A stretch of DNA of 64,000 bases. It comes from GCA-2684655 sp045105235 (GTDB lineage Bacteria; Planctomycetota; UBA1135; UBA2386). Positions 35,910 to 44,763 of this stretch are shown here, in pieces. Numbering within the stretch: the stretch's first letter is position 1; every line of letters starts with the position of its first letter. Below the pieces are notes generated by a model. The model had not been told where the DNA came from and searched no databases. It worked only from the letters and a program-made list of their open reading frames with translations. The stretch covers positions 1 through 64,000 of the forward strand of contig JBGCDH010000028.1 in NCBI GenBank assembly GCA_045105235.1, written 5' to 3'. The translations under genes and the position numbers were made by a program.

Positions 35910-36521
35910 ATGACCGCCGCGAAGTCTTCTCCTCCCGGTGCCCGCCCCGGCATCTTGTGGTGGCTGCTCGCAGCCGCGGCCACGGCCGTCGGAATCTACG
36001 GCATGTTGATGCAGGACGCGCGCGCCAACGGCGGCATGGTGCCCGGAATGCCATGGCTGGACGCAGTGCATTTTGTTGCCGGCGGCCTGGCGCTGACGAT
36101 CGGCATCTGGGGCTTTCGCCGCGATGTATTGGCGCGCTGGCCCGGCCTGCACCGCCGCGTGGGGCAACTCTACGTGCTCGCTGTTCTGGCCAGCGGCACC
36201 GCTGGGCTCGCGATGGCCTGCTATTCGCTCGGAGGGCTCGCCGGTCATATCGGCTTTGCGATGCTCGCGATTGGCTGGCTCGGCACGACCGCGCTCGGTT
36301 GGCAGCGCATCCATCATCGCAAGATCGCCGCGCACCGCCGCTGGATGGTGCGCAGCTACGCTCTCAGCTGCGCTGCCATCACCCTGCGTATCCAGCTTGG
36401 GCCACTCGTGATGATGACCGGGTCGTCGGCAGCTGCGTTCCAGATCGTCAGCTTCTCCTGCTGGGTGCCCAATTTGCTGTTCGCGGAATGGTGGCTGCGA
36501 CGAGATCGTCGTCGCCGCTAG
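35910..36521 (+). CDS. DUF2306-like integral membrane protein
   Basis: 203 residues from the ATG at 35910 (a GTG at 35874 is possible). Five predicted helices; loop motifs HRRVGQLYVLAV and RIHHRKIAAHRRWMVRSYALS, with several His and Arg, are typical of the DUF2306 family and suggest a heme- or metal-binding membrane protein, though function is unproven. Divergent from the secreted repeat protein across 294 bases, in which I see no clear promoter. ribE starts 87 bases downstream. Confidence 0.82.
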   Translation: MTAAKSSPPGARPGILWWLLAAAATAVGIYGMLMQDARANGGMVPGMPWLDAVHFVAGGLALTIGIWGFRRDVLARWPGLHRRVGQLYVLAVLASGTAGLAMACYSLGGLAGHIGFAMLAIGWLGTTALGWQRIHHRKIAAHRRWMVRSYALSCAAITLRIQLGPLVMMTGSSAAAFQIVSFSCWVPNLLFAEWWLRRDRRRR

Positions 36522-36608
36522 CGGGGGCGCCAGCGGCCGCGGCCGCGGCGATCCGCATGTCTCGTTCGCACTCTGGAACTGCCGGCGTCCGCACCATACT
36601 CCTGTGGC

Positions 36609-37211
36609 ATGTTTACAGGACTCGTGCAGGCCGTTGGATCGCTGGTCGCTACGACGGCGCAGCCCGACGGGCTTCGGCTCACGGTGGATATCGCCAAGCT
36701 TCCTGGCGAGTTCCGCATTGGCGATTCGATTGCGCTGTCTGGTGCTTGCTGCACGGTCGTCAAGCTCGCCGCTGGCCAGGCCGACTTTGAGCTGACGCAG
36801 GAAACCCTGGACCGCACGTGGCTCGGCAAGGCGGAGGTTGGCAACCGGCTCAACCTCGAAGGTGCGCTGCGTGCCGGCGAGCCGCTGGGCGGCCACCTGG
36901 TGCAGGGTCACGTCGATGGTGTCGGCGAACTGACGGGCGCGATCGATGCGGAGCACGGCGGCGAACTATGGGTTCGGGTGCCGGACGAACTGCGAAAGTA
37001 CTGCGTCGAAAAGGGCTCGATCACGATCGACGGTGTCTCGCTGACGATCGCCGAGCAGAAGGACGGCTGCGTGCGTATCGCGGTCATCCCGCACACCGCC
37101 CAGTGGACGACGCTCGGCGGCGCTCTGCTTGGCAGTCCGGTGCATGTCGAAGTCGACGTGCTCGCCAAATACGTAGAGAACATGCTCGCGCAGCGCGGGT
37201 TTGGCGGGTGA
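36609..37211 (+). CDS. ribE: riboflavin synthase alpha subunit
   Basis: Dismutates two 6,7-dimethyl-8-ribityllumazine to riboflavin. 200 residues, the normal length. It shows the characteristic start MFTGLVQAVG, and the internal duplication typical of the family: two halves each with a G-H-x-V-x-G-H/Q pattern, GGHLVQGHVDGVG and the second-half SITIDGVSLTIAE, followed by IPHTAQWTTLG. No FMN riboswitch-like leader fits in the 87 bases upstream. The stop overlaps the next start by four bases (GTGA). Confidence 0.96.
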   Translation: MFTGLVQAVGSLVATTAQPDGLRLTVDIAKLPGEFRIGDSIALSGACCTVVKLAAGQADFELTQETLDRTWLGKAEVGNRLNLEGALRAGEPLGGHLVQGHVDGVGELTGAIDAEHGGELWVRVPDELRKYCVEKGSITIDGVSLTIAEQKDGCVRIAVIPHTAQWTTLGGALLGSPVHVEVDVLAKYVENMLAQRGFGG

Positions 37212-38830
37212 GCGACGGTCCGCGAGGTCGATGGCTTGTAGGCGGCGCGCTGCTGTTGCTCGCAGCGGGTGCGATCGTGGCCGTTTGGCAACTGCCGCTC
37301 GACGCGTTGCTGCGGGATCTGTCGTGCGACGACTCGTTTTACTACGGCGCGATTGCGCGCGAACTCGCTGTCAGCGGCCGGAGCAGCTTTGACGGCATCG
37401 TCGCAACCAACGGCTACCACCCGCTGTGGTGCTGGCTGCAGATGCCGGTGCACTGGCTGTGGCAAGATCCCGAGGCGGCGCTGCGGGCGACGCGTTCGCT
37501 GGAAGTGTGCATGGTGTGTGCGGCGGCCTTGGCGTGGCTGTCCGTGTTGCGGCGCGGCGGCGGCCACATTTTTGCGGCGGCATCGCTGCTGCTCGCCAGC
37601 TACTTCGTCGCAACGCGCGTGCTGTTCGTGGGCATGGATGCGTCGGCTAGCGTCTTGATGCTCGGGCTGGCGGCCCGCGCGGCGGTGGCGCTAGTCGGTC
37701 CGCGGCCCGTCGGCAGTAGTACGGAAGTGCGCGTTCGCTGGGCGCTGTTGCTCGGCGTCTTGCTTGCCGGTGCGACGTTCGCACGACTCGACAACGCGGC
37801 GTTTGCGGCCGTGGCGACGCTTTGGTTTGGCTGGCTGGTGCCCGTGGACCGGGATGCCGGCCATCTGCGTCGACTGCGCATCGCGCTCGTCGCGCCGCAG
37901 GTGCTTTTGCTCGGCCTCTATTTTGTCGGCAACTGGTGGTGCTTCGAATCGGCTCTTCCGATCAGCGGCCTGGTCAAGCAGATGTGGTCCGCAAACGCTG
38001 TCGGCGATGAGGGCTTTGCGCGCTGGCTGCGCCGCGCGCTTGCGCTGCTCGGGCACCGCGACGTCCGCGATGGACTGCTCTTTGGCGTCGCCGCCGTGCT
38101 GCTTGCCTGGCTTCGTTGCCGCGGCATGCGAACAGGCGGCGGGGATGAACACCATGACGGCAGCGGCGAATGGTATGGCGGCCGCGCGCTGCTCGGCGTT
38201 CTCGTCTCGCTGCTCGCCTTGGCTGCCGCCAAGACCTGCTACTACGCCGCAACCGTCGAGCCTGAGCTCGCCAGCTACTCGTGGTATTTCACGGTGGGGG
38301 CGCTGACCAAAGCGCTGGCCCTCGCCTTGCTGGCCGACGCGTTGCTCGGCGTGCGCTGGTTCGCTGGCCGCCGCCGATGGCACCTAGCCGCACTGTGGCT
38401 GGTCGCCGGCGTCGCGATTTGGCAGGCGGCGCGAGGCATGGCCAAGCACGTCGCGCTGGTGCGCCGGACCACGCCCGACTGGGAAATGCTGTCGTTCGAT
38501 GCCGCGACCTGGCTCGCCGCCAACGCGCCACCCGAGGCGCGCGTCGGTTCGTTCGACGCCGGAGTGATCGGCTATTTCGCGCCGCAGCCGGTTACCAACC
38601 TGGATGGGCTGGTGCAGAGCCGCGCGTTCTACGAAGCGCGTCACCGCGGCGAGCCCATCGATACCTATCTGCGTGCGGCCAACATCGAGTGGATCGCCAA
38701 CGTCGCCACGGACCTTGTCGACCTGCGCAGCAAGGGCATCGAGACGACCTTCGAAGTCGTGCATGAGGGGCCGCGGGTGCGCTGCATTGACGGGGTCGAG
38801 CGCTCGCTGTTCGTGCTGCGTCGCCGCTAG
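37208..38830 (+). CDS. polytopic GT-C-type glycosyltransferase-like membrane protein
   Basis: 540 residues from the GTG at 37208 that overlaps the ribE stop. About 11-12 hydrophobic helices. An extracytoplasmic loop after helix 1 has the acidic CDDSFYYGAIARELAVSG and ATNGYHPLWCWLQ, which resembles the DDxxYY-type motif of GT-C (PMT/ArnT-like) enzymes. A C-terminal soluble stretch of about 100 residues (from TPDWEMLSFDAATWLAAN) contains the DAGVIGYFAP-type motif common in this class. It likely uses a lipid-linked sugar donor; acceptor unknown. No link to riboflavin is evident. Confidence 0.82.
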   Translation: MSDGPRGRWLVGGALLLLAAGAIVAVWQLPLDALLRDLSCDDSFYYGAIARELAVSGRSSFDGIVATNGYHPLWCWLQMPVHWLWQDPEAALRATRSLEVCMVCAAALAWLSVLRRGGGHIFAAASLLLASYFVATRVLFVGMDASASVLMLGLAARAAVALVGPRPVGSSTEVRVRWALLLGVLLAGATFARLDNAAFAAVATLWFGWLVPVDRDAGHLRRLRIALVAPQVLLLGLYFVGNWWCFESALPISGLVKQMWSANAVGDEGFARWLRRALALLGHRDVRDGLLFGVAAVLLAWLRCRGMRTGGGDEHHDGSGEWYGGRALLGVLVSLLALAAAKTCYYAATVEPELASYSWYFTVGALTKALALALLADALLGVRWFAGRRRWHLAALWLVAGVAIWQAARGMAKHVALVRRTTPDWEMLSFDAATWLAANAPPEARVGSFDAGVIGYFAPQPVTNLDGLVQSRAFYEARHRGEPIDTYLRAANIEWIANVATDLVDLRSKGIETTFEVVHEGPRVRCIDGVERSLFVLRRR

Positions 38831-40380
38831 TGCGTGCGGCCGACGAAGTCGGCAAGCGTGGTGCGCCACTGCTTGAGCAGGCTCTGCTCGACATACATCA
38901 TGTGGCCGGCGGCGAAGTCCGCGCGCTGGATGTTGTCGCGCAGGTTGCTGGGCAGATGGAGGTTGTCCATCGTCCAGACGGCGGCGAAGTAAGGGGTAGC
39001 CAGATCGTAGATGCCGTTGACGAGCAGCACCTCGAGCTTGGGGTTGTCGCGCAGCGCGGCGGCCAGGTCGGTCGCAACGTTGACGTGGCCGCCGCCGAAC
39101 GAAGCCTGACCGCTGCGCCAATTCCACGGCCGGGCCCGGCCGCTCGGCACGTATTCGCGTTCGCCGTTGTAGCCCAGCTCTTGGCGCAGGTAGGACTGAA
39201 ACGCCGACGTGTAGGCGCTCTTGATCGCCGTGGATTGCGGGTCGTGCGATGGCTGTGGAGCGAGTGCGCTGCCGGTCGGGCCGGTGAAGCGCGCGTCGAG
39301 GCGGCCGACCACGAGGCCCTGGTCGCGCAGCAGCTCCTGCTCGTATTGTGCCGCCGTGACGCGCAGGTTGGCGCGGTCCAAAAAGGTCTTCGAAAGCCCC
39401 GTGTAGCGGTGCATCTGCTCGAGCACCTGGCGGCGCCGTGCGGCTGGCAAGGTGCTGCCGGCGAGGATGGCGGGTGCGTATTCGGTCAGCGCCCACTGCT
39501 CGACCTCGCGCTGAAAATCTGCGAGGTCCGCTGGCCGGCCGTCGGGCAGCGCGTCGTGGTAGGCCGACGTGATCGCGTAGGAGGGAACGTGCAGCACAAA
39601 CGGCACGATGACGCCTTCTGCAAAGCGGATCGTCTGGAAGTCGAGCACCGCGGAGACCAGCACGATGCCGTTGAGGTCGACGTTGCTGCGCTGCAGCTGG
39701 CGCGCCAACACGGCCGAACGGGTGGTGCCGTAGCTTTCCCCGAGCAGGTAGCGCGGCGAGTTCCAGCGCTGGTGGCGCCCGAGAAAGCGACGAACGAACT
39801 GCGCCAGCGAGCGCGCGTCTTCGTCGACGCCCCAAAAGTCTTTGCCGGTCGCCTTGCCGATCGCACGGCTGAAGCCGGTGCCTACCGGGTCGACCATGAC
39901 GATGTCGGCGATGTCGAGCAAGCAGGCGGCGTTGTCTTCGATCGGATACGGGGGCGGTGCCTGCTGGCCCACGTTCGGCGTCACCACGCGGCGCGGGCCA
40001 AGCACGCCCATGTGCAGCCAGAAGCTGGCCGAGCCGGGGCCGCCGTTGTAGGCAAAGATCAGCGGGCGATCGGCTTTGGGCTGGCCGTTGTAGGTGCGAA
40101 AGTATGCGGTGTACCAGAGCTCGGCGGTGGGCGCGTCGTCGTGGTCTTCGCTGCGCAACACGATGTGATCGACGCGGGCCTGGTACGACAGTTCTTGGCC
40201 GGCAATCGTTGTCGTGTGTTGCGACACCCAGCGCTTGGCGTTCGGCGCCGCGGCGTGTGCGGCTGGCTGCGAAGCGTCCTGGGCGCGCAGGAAAGCCTGT
40301 GGCAGCCACAGCCAAAGCAGCAGCGAAGGTAACGCGGCAAGCGCGAGGTTGGGGATCTTGACGGCATCGGCAGCACGCAT
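38827..40380 (-). CDS. secreted serine carboxypeptidase (peptidase S10)
   Basis: 517 residues from the ATG at 40380; the signal peptide ends near FLRA-Q (about residue 33). Alpha/beta-hydrolase fold with oxyanion segment AYNGGPGSASFW, VDPVGTGFS, nucleophile GESYG, the Asp in NGIYDLATPY and the His in GHMMY near the C-terminus. All three triad residues are visible. Its stop codon and that of the GT-C gene share the palindrome CTAG (38827-38830), so the two genes converge with no gap. It would remove C-terminal residues from peptides outside the cytoplasm. Confidence 0.92.
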   Translation of the reverse strand: MRAADAVKIPNLALAALPSLLLWLWLPQAFLRAQDASQPAAHAAAPNAKRWVSQHTTTIAGQELSYQARVDHIVLRSEDHDDAPTAELWYTAYFRTYNGQPKADRPLIFAYNGGPGSASFWLHMGVLGPRRVVTPNVGQQAPPPYPIEDNAACLLDIADIVMVDPVGTGFSRAIGKATGKDFWGVDEDARSLAQFVRRFLGRHQRWNSPRYLLGESYGTTRSAVLARQLQRSNVDLNGIVLVSAVLDFQTIRFAEGVIVPFVLHVPSYAITSAYHDALPDGRPADLADFQREVEQWALTEYAPAILAGSTLPAARRRQVLEQMHRYTGLSKTFLDRANLRVTAAQYEQELLRDQGLVVGRLDARFTGPTGSALAPQPSHDPQSTAIKSAYTSAFQSYLRQELGYNGEREYVPSGRARPWNWRSGQASFGGGHVNVATDLAAALRDNPKLEVLLVNGIYDLATPYFAAVWTMDNLHLPSNLRDNIQRADFAAGHMMYVEQSLLKQWRTTLADFVGRTH

Positions 40381-40419
40381 GACGCCATCGTGCGCAAGCG
40401 CCCGGGCCGGCGCCACTCG

Positions 40420-42117
40420 TCAGCGCGTTCGCTTGCCGGAAACCAGATCCCAGCGGTCGCCCGGCTGCAGCCACGTCGGTGTGAGGGAGCGCGTCGGCGG
40501 GTCCGTTGCTTGCGCCTTGCCAGCTGTTTGGGCGCGGCTGTCCAAGACCGCGATCTTGCTGTTGCCGAGCACTTCGAGAGTGCTGCCGACAACAATGGCG
40601 GCCGTGCCCTCATCGATGCCGAGTCCGATCACCTGCGGGATCTGCGCGATGACGCCGCGCAGATCCTCCAGCCGATTGCGCGCGACAAAGTGCTGGTCGA
40701 TCGCGCAGCCCGGCAAGAACGCAAAACCGCGGTCGTAGCCCTCGCACCACATCTCCCGATTGCCGCGCGGGCTACCGCGCACCAAGAACTCGCCTTGGAT
40801 CGTTGCGCCGGCGGACGAGCCGCCAACGACGCCGCCGCGCGCCAGCACGCGGTGCAGCGCCGGCTCAACGGCCGTGCCTTCCAATGCGTCGACGATGCGC
40901 CACTGGCGGCCGCCGCCAAACCAGACGGCGGTAGCGCGGTCGATGGCTTGCACATCCTCGGCGCGCACCTCGCCGGGGTGCTCGGCCGCGACGCTGTAGA
41001 GATCGCGCACGCCGAGCTCTCGGAGGCGACGGCCGATGTAGCCGAAATCCTGCGGGCCGCCGCGGCGGGCGCGTGCCGGCGTGGCGGTTGGAATCAGGAC
41101 CACGCGGGCGTTGTCGGCGCCGCCGGCAAGCGCGACGAAGCGTTCCAGGATCGCTGCCGGCAAGCGGCCGCCGCCGACGATCACGAGTGCGCCGTTTGCG
41201 ACGGTTGGGTTGCCGAGTGCGGCCGTTGGCCACGGCCCTTGGCCGCGTTGGCGAGCGCGTCGCTGCCACGCCACGAGATCAACCTCGTCGCCTTCGGCGA
41301 GCTCTTGCCGCCGCGCGGGCTTGCCGTGGGCCGCCGGCAGCATCAGCACCGCCTTGCTGCTGCCGAGGACGCGTAGCGAGCGGCCGCGCACCAGCACGGC
41401 CGTGCCTTCGTCGATGCCGAGGCCGAAGTGCCCTTTGCTCTGCGCCAGCGCCATGGCCAGCCGCGGCTCGCGCTGGCGCTTCAGGAAGTGCTGGTCGAGG
41501 ATCGCGCGCGGCAGGTGGTCGAGGCCGGTGCCGATTTCCGGCGGCTGCCCGTCTTTGCCGCCGCGCACGATCATCGTGCGCGTCTGGATCGCGCAGCCGG
41601 CCGAGGATCCGCCGATCGCGCCGCCGCGCTGCAGCAGCGCCTGCAGCTCTCGCTCGACGCGGGTGCCGACATAGGCTTCGGCCAGCTTTGCCTGGGCGCC
41701 GCCGCCGATCCAAACGCCGGTTGCGCGTTCGAACGGCCGGCAGAACTCCGCCGAATTGGCGGTCTCGCGATCGCGCGTGTGCAGAATCTCGAAGCCAATC
41801 GCCGGGTGCGCTTTCTGCCACCGCTCGAGGGTTTGCTTGCGGCCGGCCTCGCTGTCGGCGCGCGCACTTGCGGTCGGGATCAGCAGGATGCGCGCCTCGC
41901 TGCCGCCAGCGAGTTCGAGGAAGCGTTCGTAGACGCGTGCCGGCAGCTTGCCGCCGCCGGCAAAGATGCGGCTGCCGGGCAGACCGCGGGCGTCGATGAC
42001 GGCTGTCGGCTCTTGTGCCTGCTGTGCTTGTCCTTGGCAGACGAGCGGCCCGCACACCGTGAAGAACCAGATGATCGAAGCGCAGCCTGCGCGGATCCGA
42101 CGAAGCGACCATGCCAT
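40420..42117 (-). CDS. secreted protein with two tandem cyanophycinase-like (S51) domains
   Basis: 565 residues. The hydrophobic N-terminus (about 12-30) reads as a signal or anchor. Two S51 domains of about 240 residues follow (about 48-290 and 310-545). Each has its own nucleophile Ser (172 in GGSSAGC; 435 in GGSSAGA), DQHF followed by Arg/Leu, and GLGIDEGTA then VLGxSK. Cyanophycinases are normally single-domain and act on cyanophycin or isoaspartyl peptides; the domains' specificity here is unknown. It is 39 bases upstream of the S10 carboxypeptidase on the same strand, suggesting a peptide-degrading pair. No cyanophycin synthetase is in the window. Confidence 0.88.
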   Translation of the reverse strand: MAWSLRRIRAGCASIIWFFTVCGPLVCQGQAQQAQEPTAVIDARGLPGSRIFAGGGKLPARVYERFLELAGGSEARILLIPTASARADSEAGRKQTLERWQKAHPAIGFEILHTRDRETANSAEFCRPFERATGVWIGGGAQAKLAEAYVGTRVERELQALLQRGGAIGGSSAGCAIQTRTMIVRGGKDGQPPEIGTGLDHLPRAILDQHFLKRQREPRLAMALAQSKGHFGLGIDEGTAVLVRGRSLRVLGSSKAVLMLPAAHGKPARRQELAEGDEVDLVAWQRRARQRGQGPWPTAALGNPTVANGALVIVGGGRLPAAILERFVALAGGADNARVVLIPTATPARARRGGPQDFGYIGRRLRELGVRDLYSVAAEHPGEVRAEDVQAIDRATAVWFGGGRQWRIVDALEGTAVEPALHRVLARGGVVGGSSAGATIQGEFLVRGSPRGNREMWCEGYDRGFAFLPGCAIDQHFVARNRLEDLRGVIAQIPQVIGLGIDEGTAAIVVGSTLEVLGNSKIAVLDSRAQTAGKAQATDPPTRSLTPTWLQPGDRWDLVSGKRTR

Positions 42118-42230
42118 CGCCCTACGGTAGCGGACGGTCGGGCTTGTCGCCTATGGGCCGGGCACGCTTCCTGGGCGAGGCGCGGCTTGATGGCTTGGGT
42201 CGCCCGCGGAATGGCGTATCATGACGTGCG

Positions 42231-42671
42231 ATGACGAACCCGGCCGTCGATGCGCCCCTGATCCTGTTCGACGGCGACTGCAACATGTGCAACGGCGCGG
42301 TGCAGTTTGTGCTGCGACGGGATCGCAAGGCGCGCTTTCGGTTCGCCTCGCTGCAGTCGGATGCCGGCCGATTGGCGCTTGAGCAAGCGGGCGTTGGCGA
42401 GCTGCCGGACAGCATCGTGTTGATCGATGGCCGCGTGCGGGTGAAGTCGGCGGCGGCACTGGCCATCGCGCGCGGTCTCAAGCTGCCGTGGCCGCTGCTG
42501 TCGGTCTTTTGGTTCGTGCCCTACCCGCTGCGCGATTTCATCTACGACTGGATCGCGCGCAATCGCTACCGGTGGTTTGGCAAGCGCGAAGAGTGCTGGG
42601 TGCCGACGCCGGAGCTGCGCAAGCGCTTCCTGGATGCGGGCGAGCGGCCGGTTTCGACCGAGACCGTCTAG
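42231..42671 (+). CDS. DCC family thiol-disulfide oxidoreductase-like protein (DUF393)
   Basis: 146 residues. Starts PLILFDGDCNMCNGAVQFVLRRD, the DxxCxxC signature of the family, then FRFASLQSD and DSIVLIDGRV, and ends with a hydrophobic stretch (LLSVFWFVPYPLRDFIYDWIARNRY) usual in this group. The two Cys suggest redox chemistry or metal binding; physiological role is not settled. Start ATG at 42231 with no Shine-Dalgarno. It is divergent from the S51 gene and convergent with mlaD. Confidence 0.9.
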   Translation: MTNPAVDAPLILFDGDCNMCNGAVQFVLRRDRKARFRFASLQSDAGRLALEQAGVGELPDSIVLIDGRVRVKSAAALAIARGLKLPWPLLSVFWFVPYPLRDFIYDWIARNRYRWFGKREECWVPTPELRKRFLDAGERPVSTETV

Positions 42672-42731
42672 CGGACCGGGACCGCGTGGCACTGTTCGTG
42701 GAGCAGGAGCGCTCGCCGTCGCGGCAGACCG

Positions 42732-43892
42732 CTAGAACGTGCCGAGCAGCACCGCGACGAAGTTTGCGATCGGCGCCGCTTCGCGCGCGTCCTCGATGGC
42801 GCGCGAAACCTGCGTCAGGATCCGGCGGAAGCGCAGCGCGGCGTCTTGGTCGTTGATCAGCACGCCGAGCAAGCCCTTGCTTTGGGTGAGCTGGTCGGTG
42901 GCCATGCGCAGGTTGCCGATCGTCATGCGCAGGTCCTCGGCGATCGCCGGATCGCTGGTGATGGCGCCGAGCGCACCCGCGGTGGGATCGTTGGCCTTGC
43001 GCAGCAGCTCGTTGAGGTTGTGCACGACGTTGCCGAACTGACCGGCAAGCTGCTCGTCCTGCAGGATGCGCCCCAGGATGCCCTTGCCGGCGCGCGCGTC
43101 GGCCGCGATCTGGTCGAGGTTGTCGAAGATGCCCTGCAGGTCCCGCGCCGTTTCGCGGTCGTTGAGCAGTACGCCGAGCGGGCCGTCGGTGGTGCGCAGT
43201 GTGTCGCTGACGGCGCGCAGGTTGGCGAGCAGCGTCGTCGTATCCTCGGCGGTCTGCCGGTTCATGATCAGCGCGCCGACCGCGCCTTCGGCGTTGACGA
43301 CCGCTTCGAGGATGCGGTTGAGGTTTTCGCTGGCGCTGAGCACGCTGTCGTAGAGCTCGCGTCGGCGCACGAGGCGACCGATCGAAGTTTCCTCGTCGTT
43401 CATGTTGCGGAAGAAATCGCCGATCTCGCGCAGCGACGACTCCAGCTGGATGCCCACTGCTCCTTTGCCGTCGGCGATGTCGCCGAGCTTGTCGAAGGCG
43501 CTGCCGGCAACCCGTCCGATCAGCTCGCTGTCCGCGTTGATGGGGTCGCCCTTGCCGGGGTCGATGTAGACCTGCTTGCCACCGAGCACGCCCGCGTCGC
43601 GAACTTCGATCAGATGGCCCGTCCGCAGCGGCACGTCTTCGCGCAGCAGCAGCGTCAGCTGGATGGGGGCGTCTTCGCGGTCGTAGTCGATGTCGATGGC
43701 GCCGACCTTGCCGATCTTCTTGCCGAGCACCATGACGTTGGTGCCGACGTCGACGCTGCCGGCCTGCGGCAGGCGCACGGTGATCTCGCGCGACAGCGAT
43801 AGATCCGTCAGGTTGACCGTCGCCCACAGCAAGAAGGCGAGCGTGCCGAAGAAGACAATGCCCAGCAGGGTGTCGCGGGTGATGCGGTTCAT
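42732..43892 (-). CDS. mlaD: MlaD-type MCE domain lipid-binding protein
   Basis: Substrate-binding subunit of an Mla-type phospholipid transporter. 386 residues from the ATG at 43892. One N-terminal helix (about 8-25), an MCE domain (about 33-115, with DVGTNVMVLGKKIGKVGAIDID and VRDAGVLGGKQVYID), then a long helical tail of about 250 residues with repeated motifs like GAVGALIMNRQ, GPLGVLLNDRE, GKGILGRILQDEQ, GALGAITSDPA and GLLGVLINDQD, roughly every 50 residues. This tail is much longer than in Escherichia coli MlaD and resembles the helical extensions that form tubes in other MCE proteins. Last gene of the operon. Confidence 0.92.
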   Translation of the reverse strand: MNRITRDTLLGIVFFGTLAFLLWATVNLTDLSLSREITVRLPQAGSVDVGTNVMVLGKKIGKVGAIDIDYDREDAPIQLTLLLREDVPLRTGHLIEVRDAGVLGGKQVYIDPGKGDPINADSELIGRVAGSAFDKLGDIADGKGAVGIQLESSLREIGDFFRNMNDEETSIGRLVRRRELYDSVLSASENLNRILEAVVNAEGAVGALIMNRQTAEDTTTLLANLRAVSDTLRTTDGPLGVLLNDRETARDLQGIFDNLDQIAADARAGKGILGRILQDEQLAGQFGNVVHNLNELLRKANDPTAGALGAITSDPAIAEDLRMTIGNLRMATDQLTQSKGLLGVLINDQDAALRFRRILTQVSRAIEDAREAAPIANFVAVLLGTF

Positions 43893-43962
43893 GTTCGGAT
43901 CTCTTCGTGGTACGTGCTTGCAGTCATCGGCCCCGTTCACGGGGCGCAATCGGCTTCAGGGC

Positions 43963-44697
43963 TCAATCGGTGCCGCCACCCATGAAGGCGCGCGCCAGCT
44001 CGTGGTCGCTGTTGGCGATTTCATCGACGGTGCCTTCGATGCCGATCTTGCCGTCCTGCAGGATGCCGATGCGGTCGCCGCACTGGGTCGCGCAGGCGCG
44101 CGAGTGCGTGACGATCAAGCCGGTCACCGACAGGCGATCGCGGACTTCGGCGATCAGCTCGTGGATCTGCTTGCTGATGATGGGGTCCAGGCCCGCGTTG
44201 GGCTCGTCGTAGAGCACATACTCGGGGTTGGTGACGAGGGCGCGGGCGAGGCCGGCGCGCAGTTTCATGCCGCCGGAGATGTCCGGCGGGTACTGCTTTT
44301 CGGCGCGCGCCATGCCGACCATCTCGAGCACTTCCATGACGCGGTCGTGCACTTCCGCTTTGGGCAGGCGGCTGTGCTCTTTGAGCGGCAGCGCGACGTT
44401 GTCGGCAACCGTCAGCCAGTTGATCAGGGCGCCGTTTTGAAACAGGTAGCCCATGCGCTTGCGCAGCGCCATCAGCTGCCGCCGATCCATGTCGGCGACG
44501 TCCTGGCCGTCGACGTGCACGGAGCCGCTGTCGGGCTGAAAGATGCCGATGACGTGTTTGAGGGTGACGCTCTTGCCGGTGCCCGACGGACCCATCAACA
44601 CATAGTTGACGCCCGCCGGAATGGTCAGGGTCAAGCCCTTGAGGATGTCGCGGCCGCCAAGCCGCTTGTGCACATCACGCAATTCGATCATGCCCAT
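43963..44697 (-). CDS. mlaF: ABC transporter ATP-binding protein MlaF
   Basis: ATPase of the Mla-type lipid transport complex. 244 residues. Walker A GPSGTGKSV, Q-loop YLFQNGALI, signature DISGGMKLRAGLARAL (ISGGM in place of LSGGQ, as usual in MlaF), Walker B YVLYDEPNAGLD and H-loop THSR. It starts at ATG 44697 (another ATG two codons on) 66 bases after mlaE. A C-terminal 'GTVDEIANSDHELARAFMGGG' tail is also typical of MlaF. Confidence 0.95.
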   Translation of the reverse strand: MGMIELRDVHKRLGGRDILKGLTLTIPAGVNYVLMGPSGTGKSVTLKHVIGIFQPDSGSVHVDGQDVADMDRRQLMALRKRMGYLFQNGALINWLTVADNVALPLKEHSRLPKAEVHDRVMEVLEMVGMARAEKQYPPDISGGMKLRAGLARALVTNPEYVLYDEPNAGLDPIISKQIHELIAEVRDRLSVTGLIVTHSRACATQCGDRIGILQDGKIGIEGTVDEIANSDHELARAFMGGGTD

Positions 44698-44763
44698 TCG
44701 ATCACGTCCGTTCGATCAGGCCGTGAAATGACGGTCCCGCGGGTTTGAGTCGCAGCAGCGCCA

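Noticed and set aside
36522..36608. FMN riboswitch before ribE
   Set aside because: Only 87 bases, with no conserved FMN aptamer core; the downstream overlap with a glycosyltransferase-like gene also makes it unlikely.
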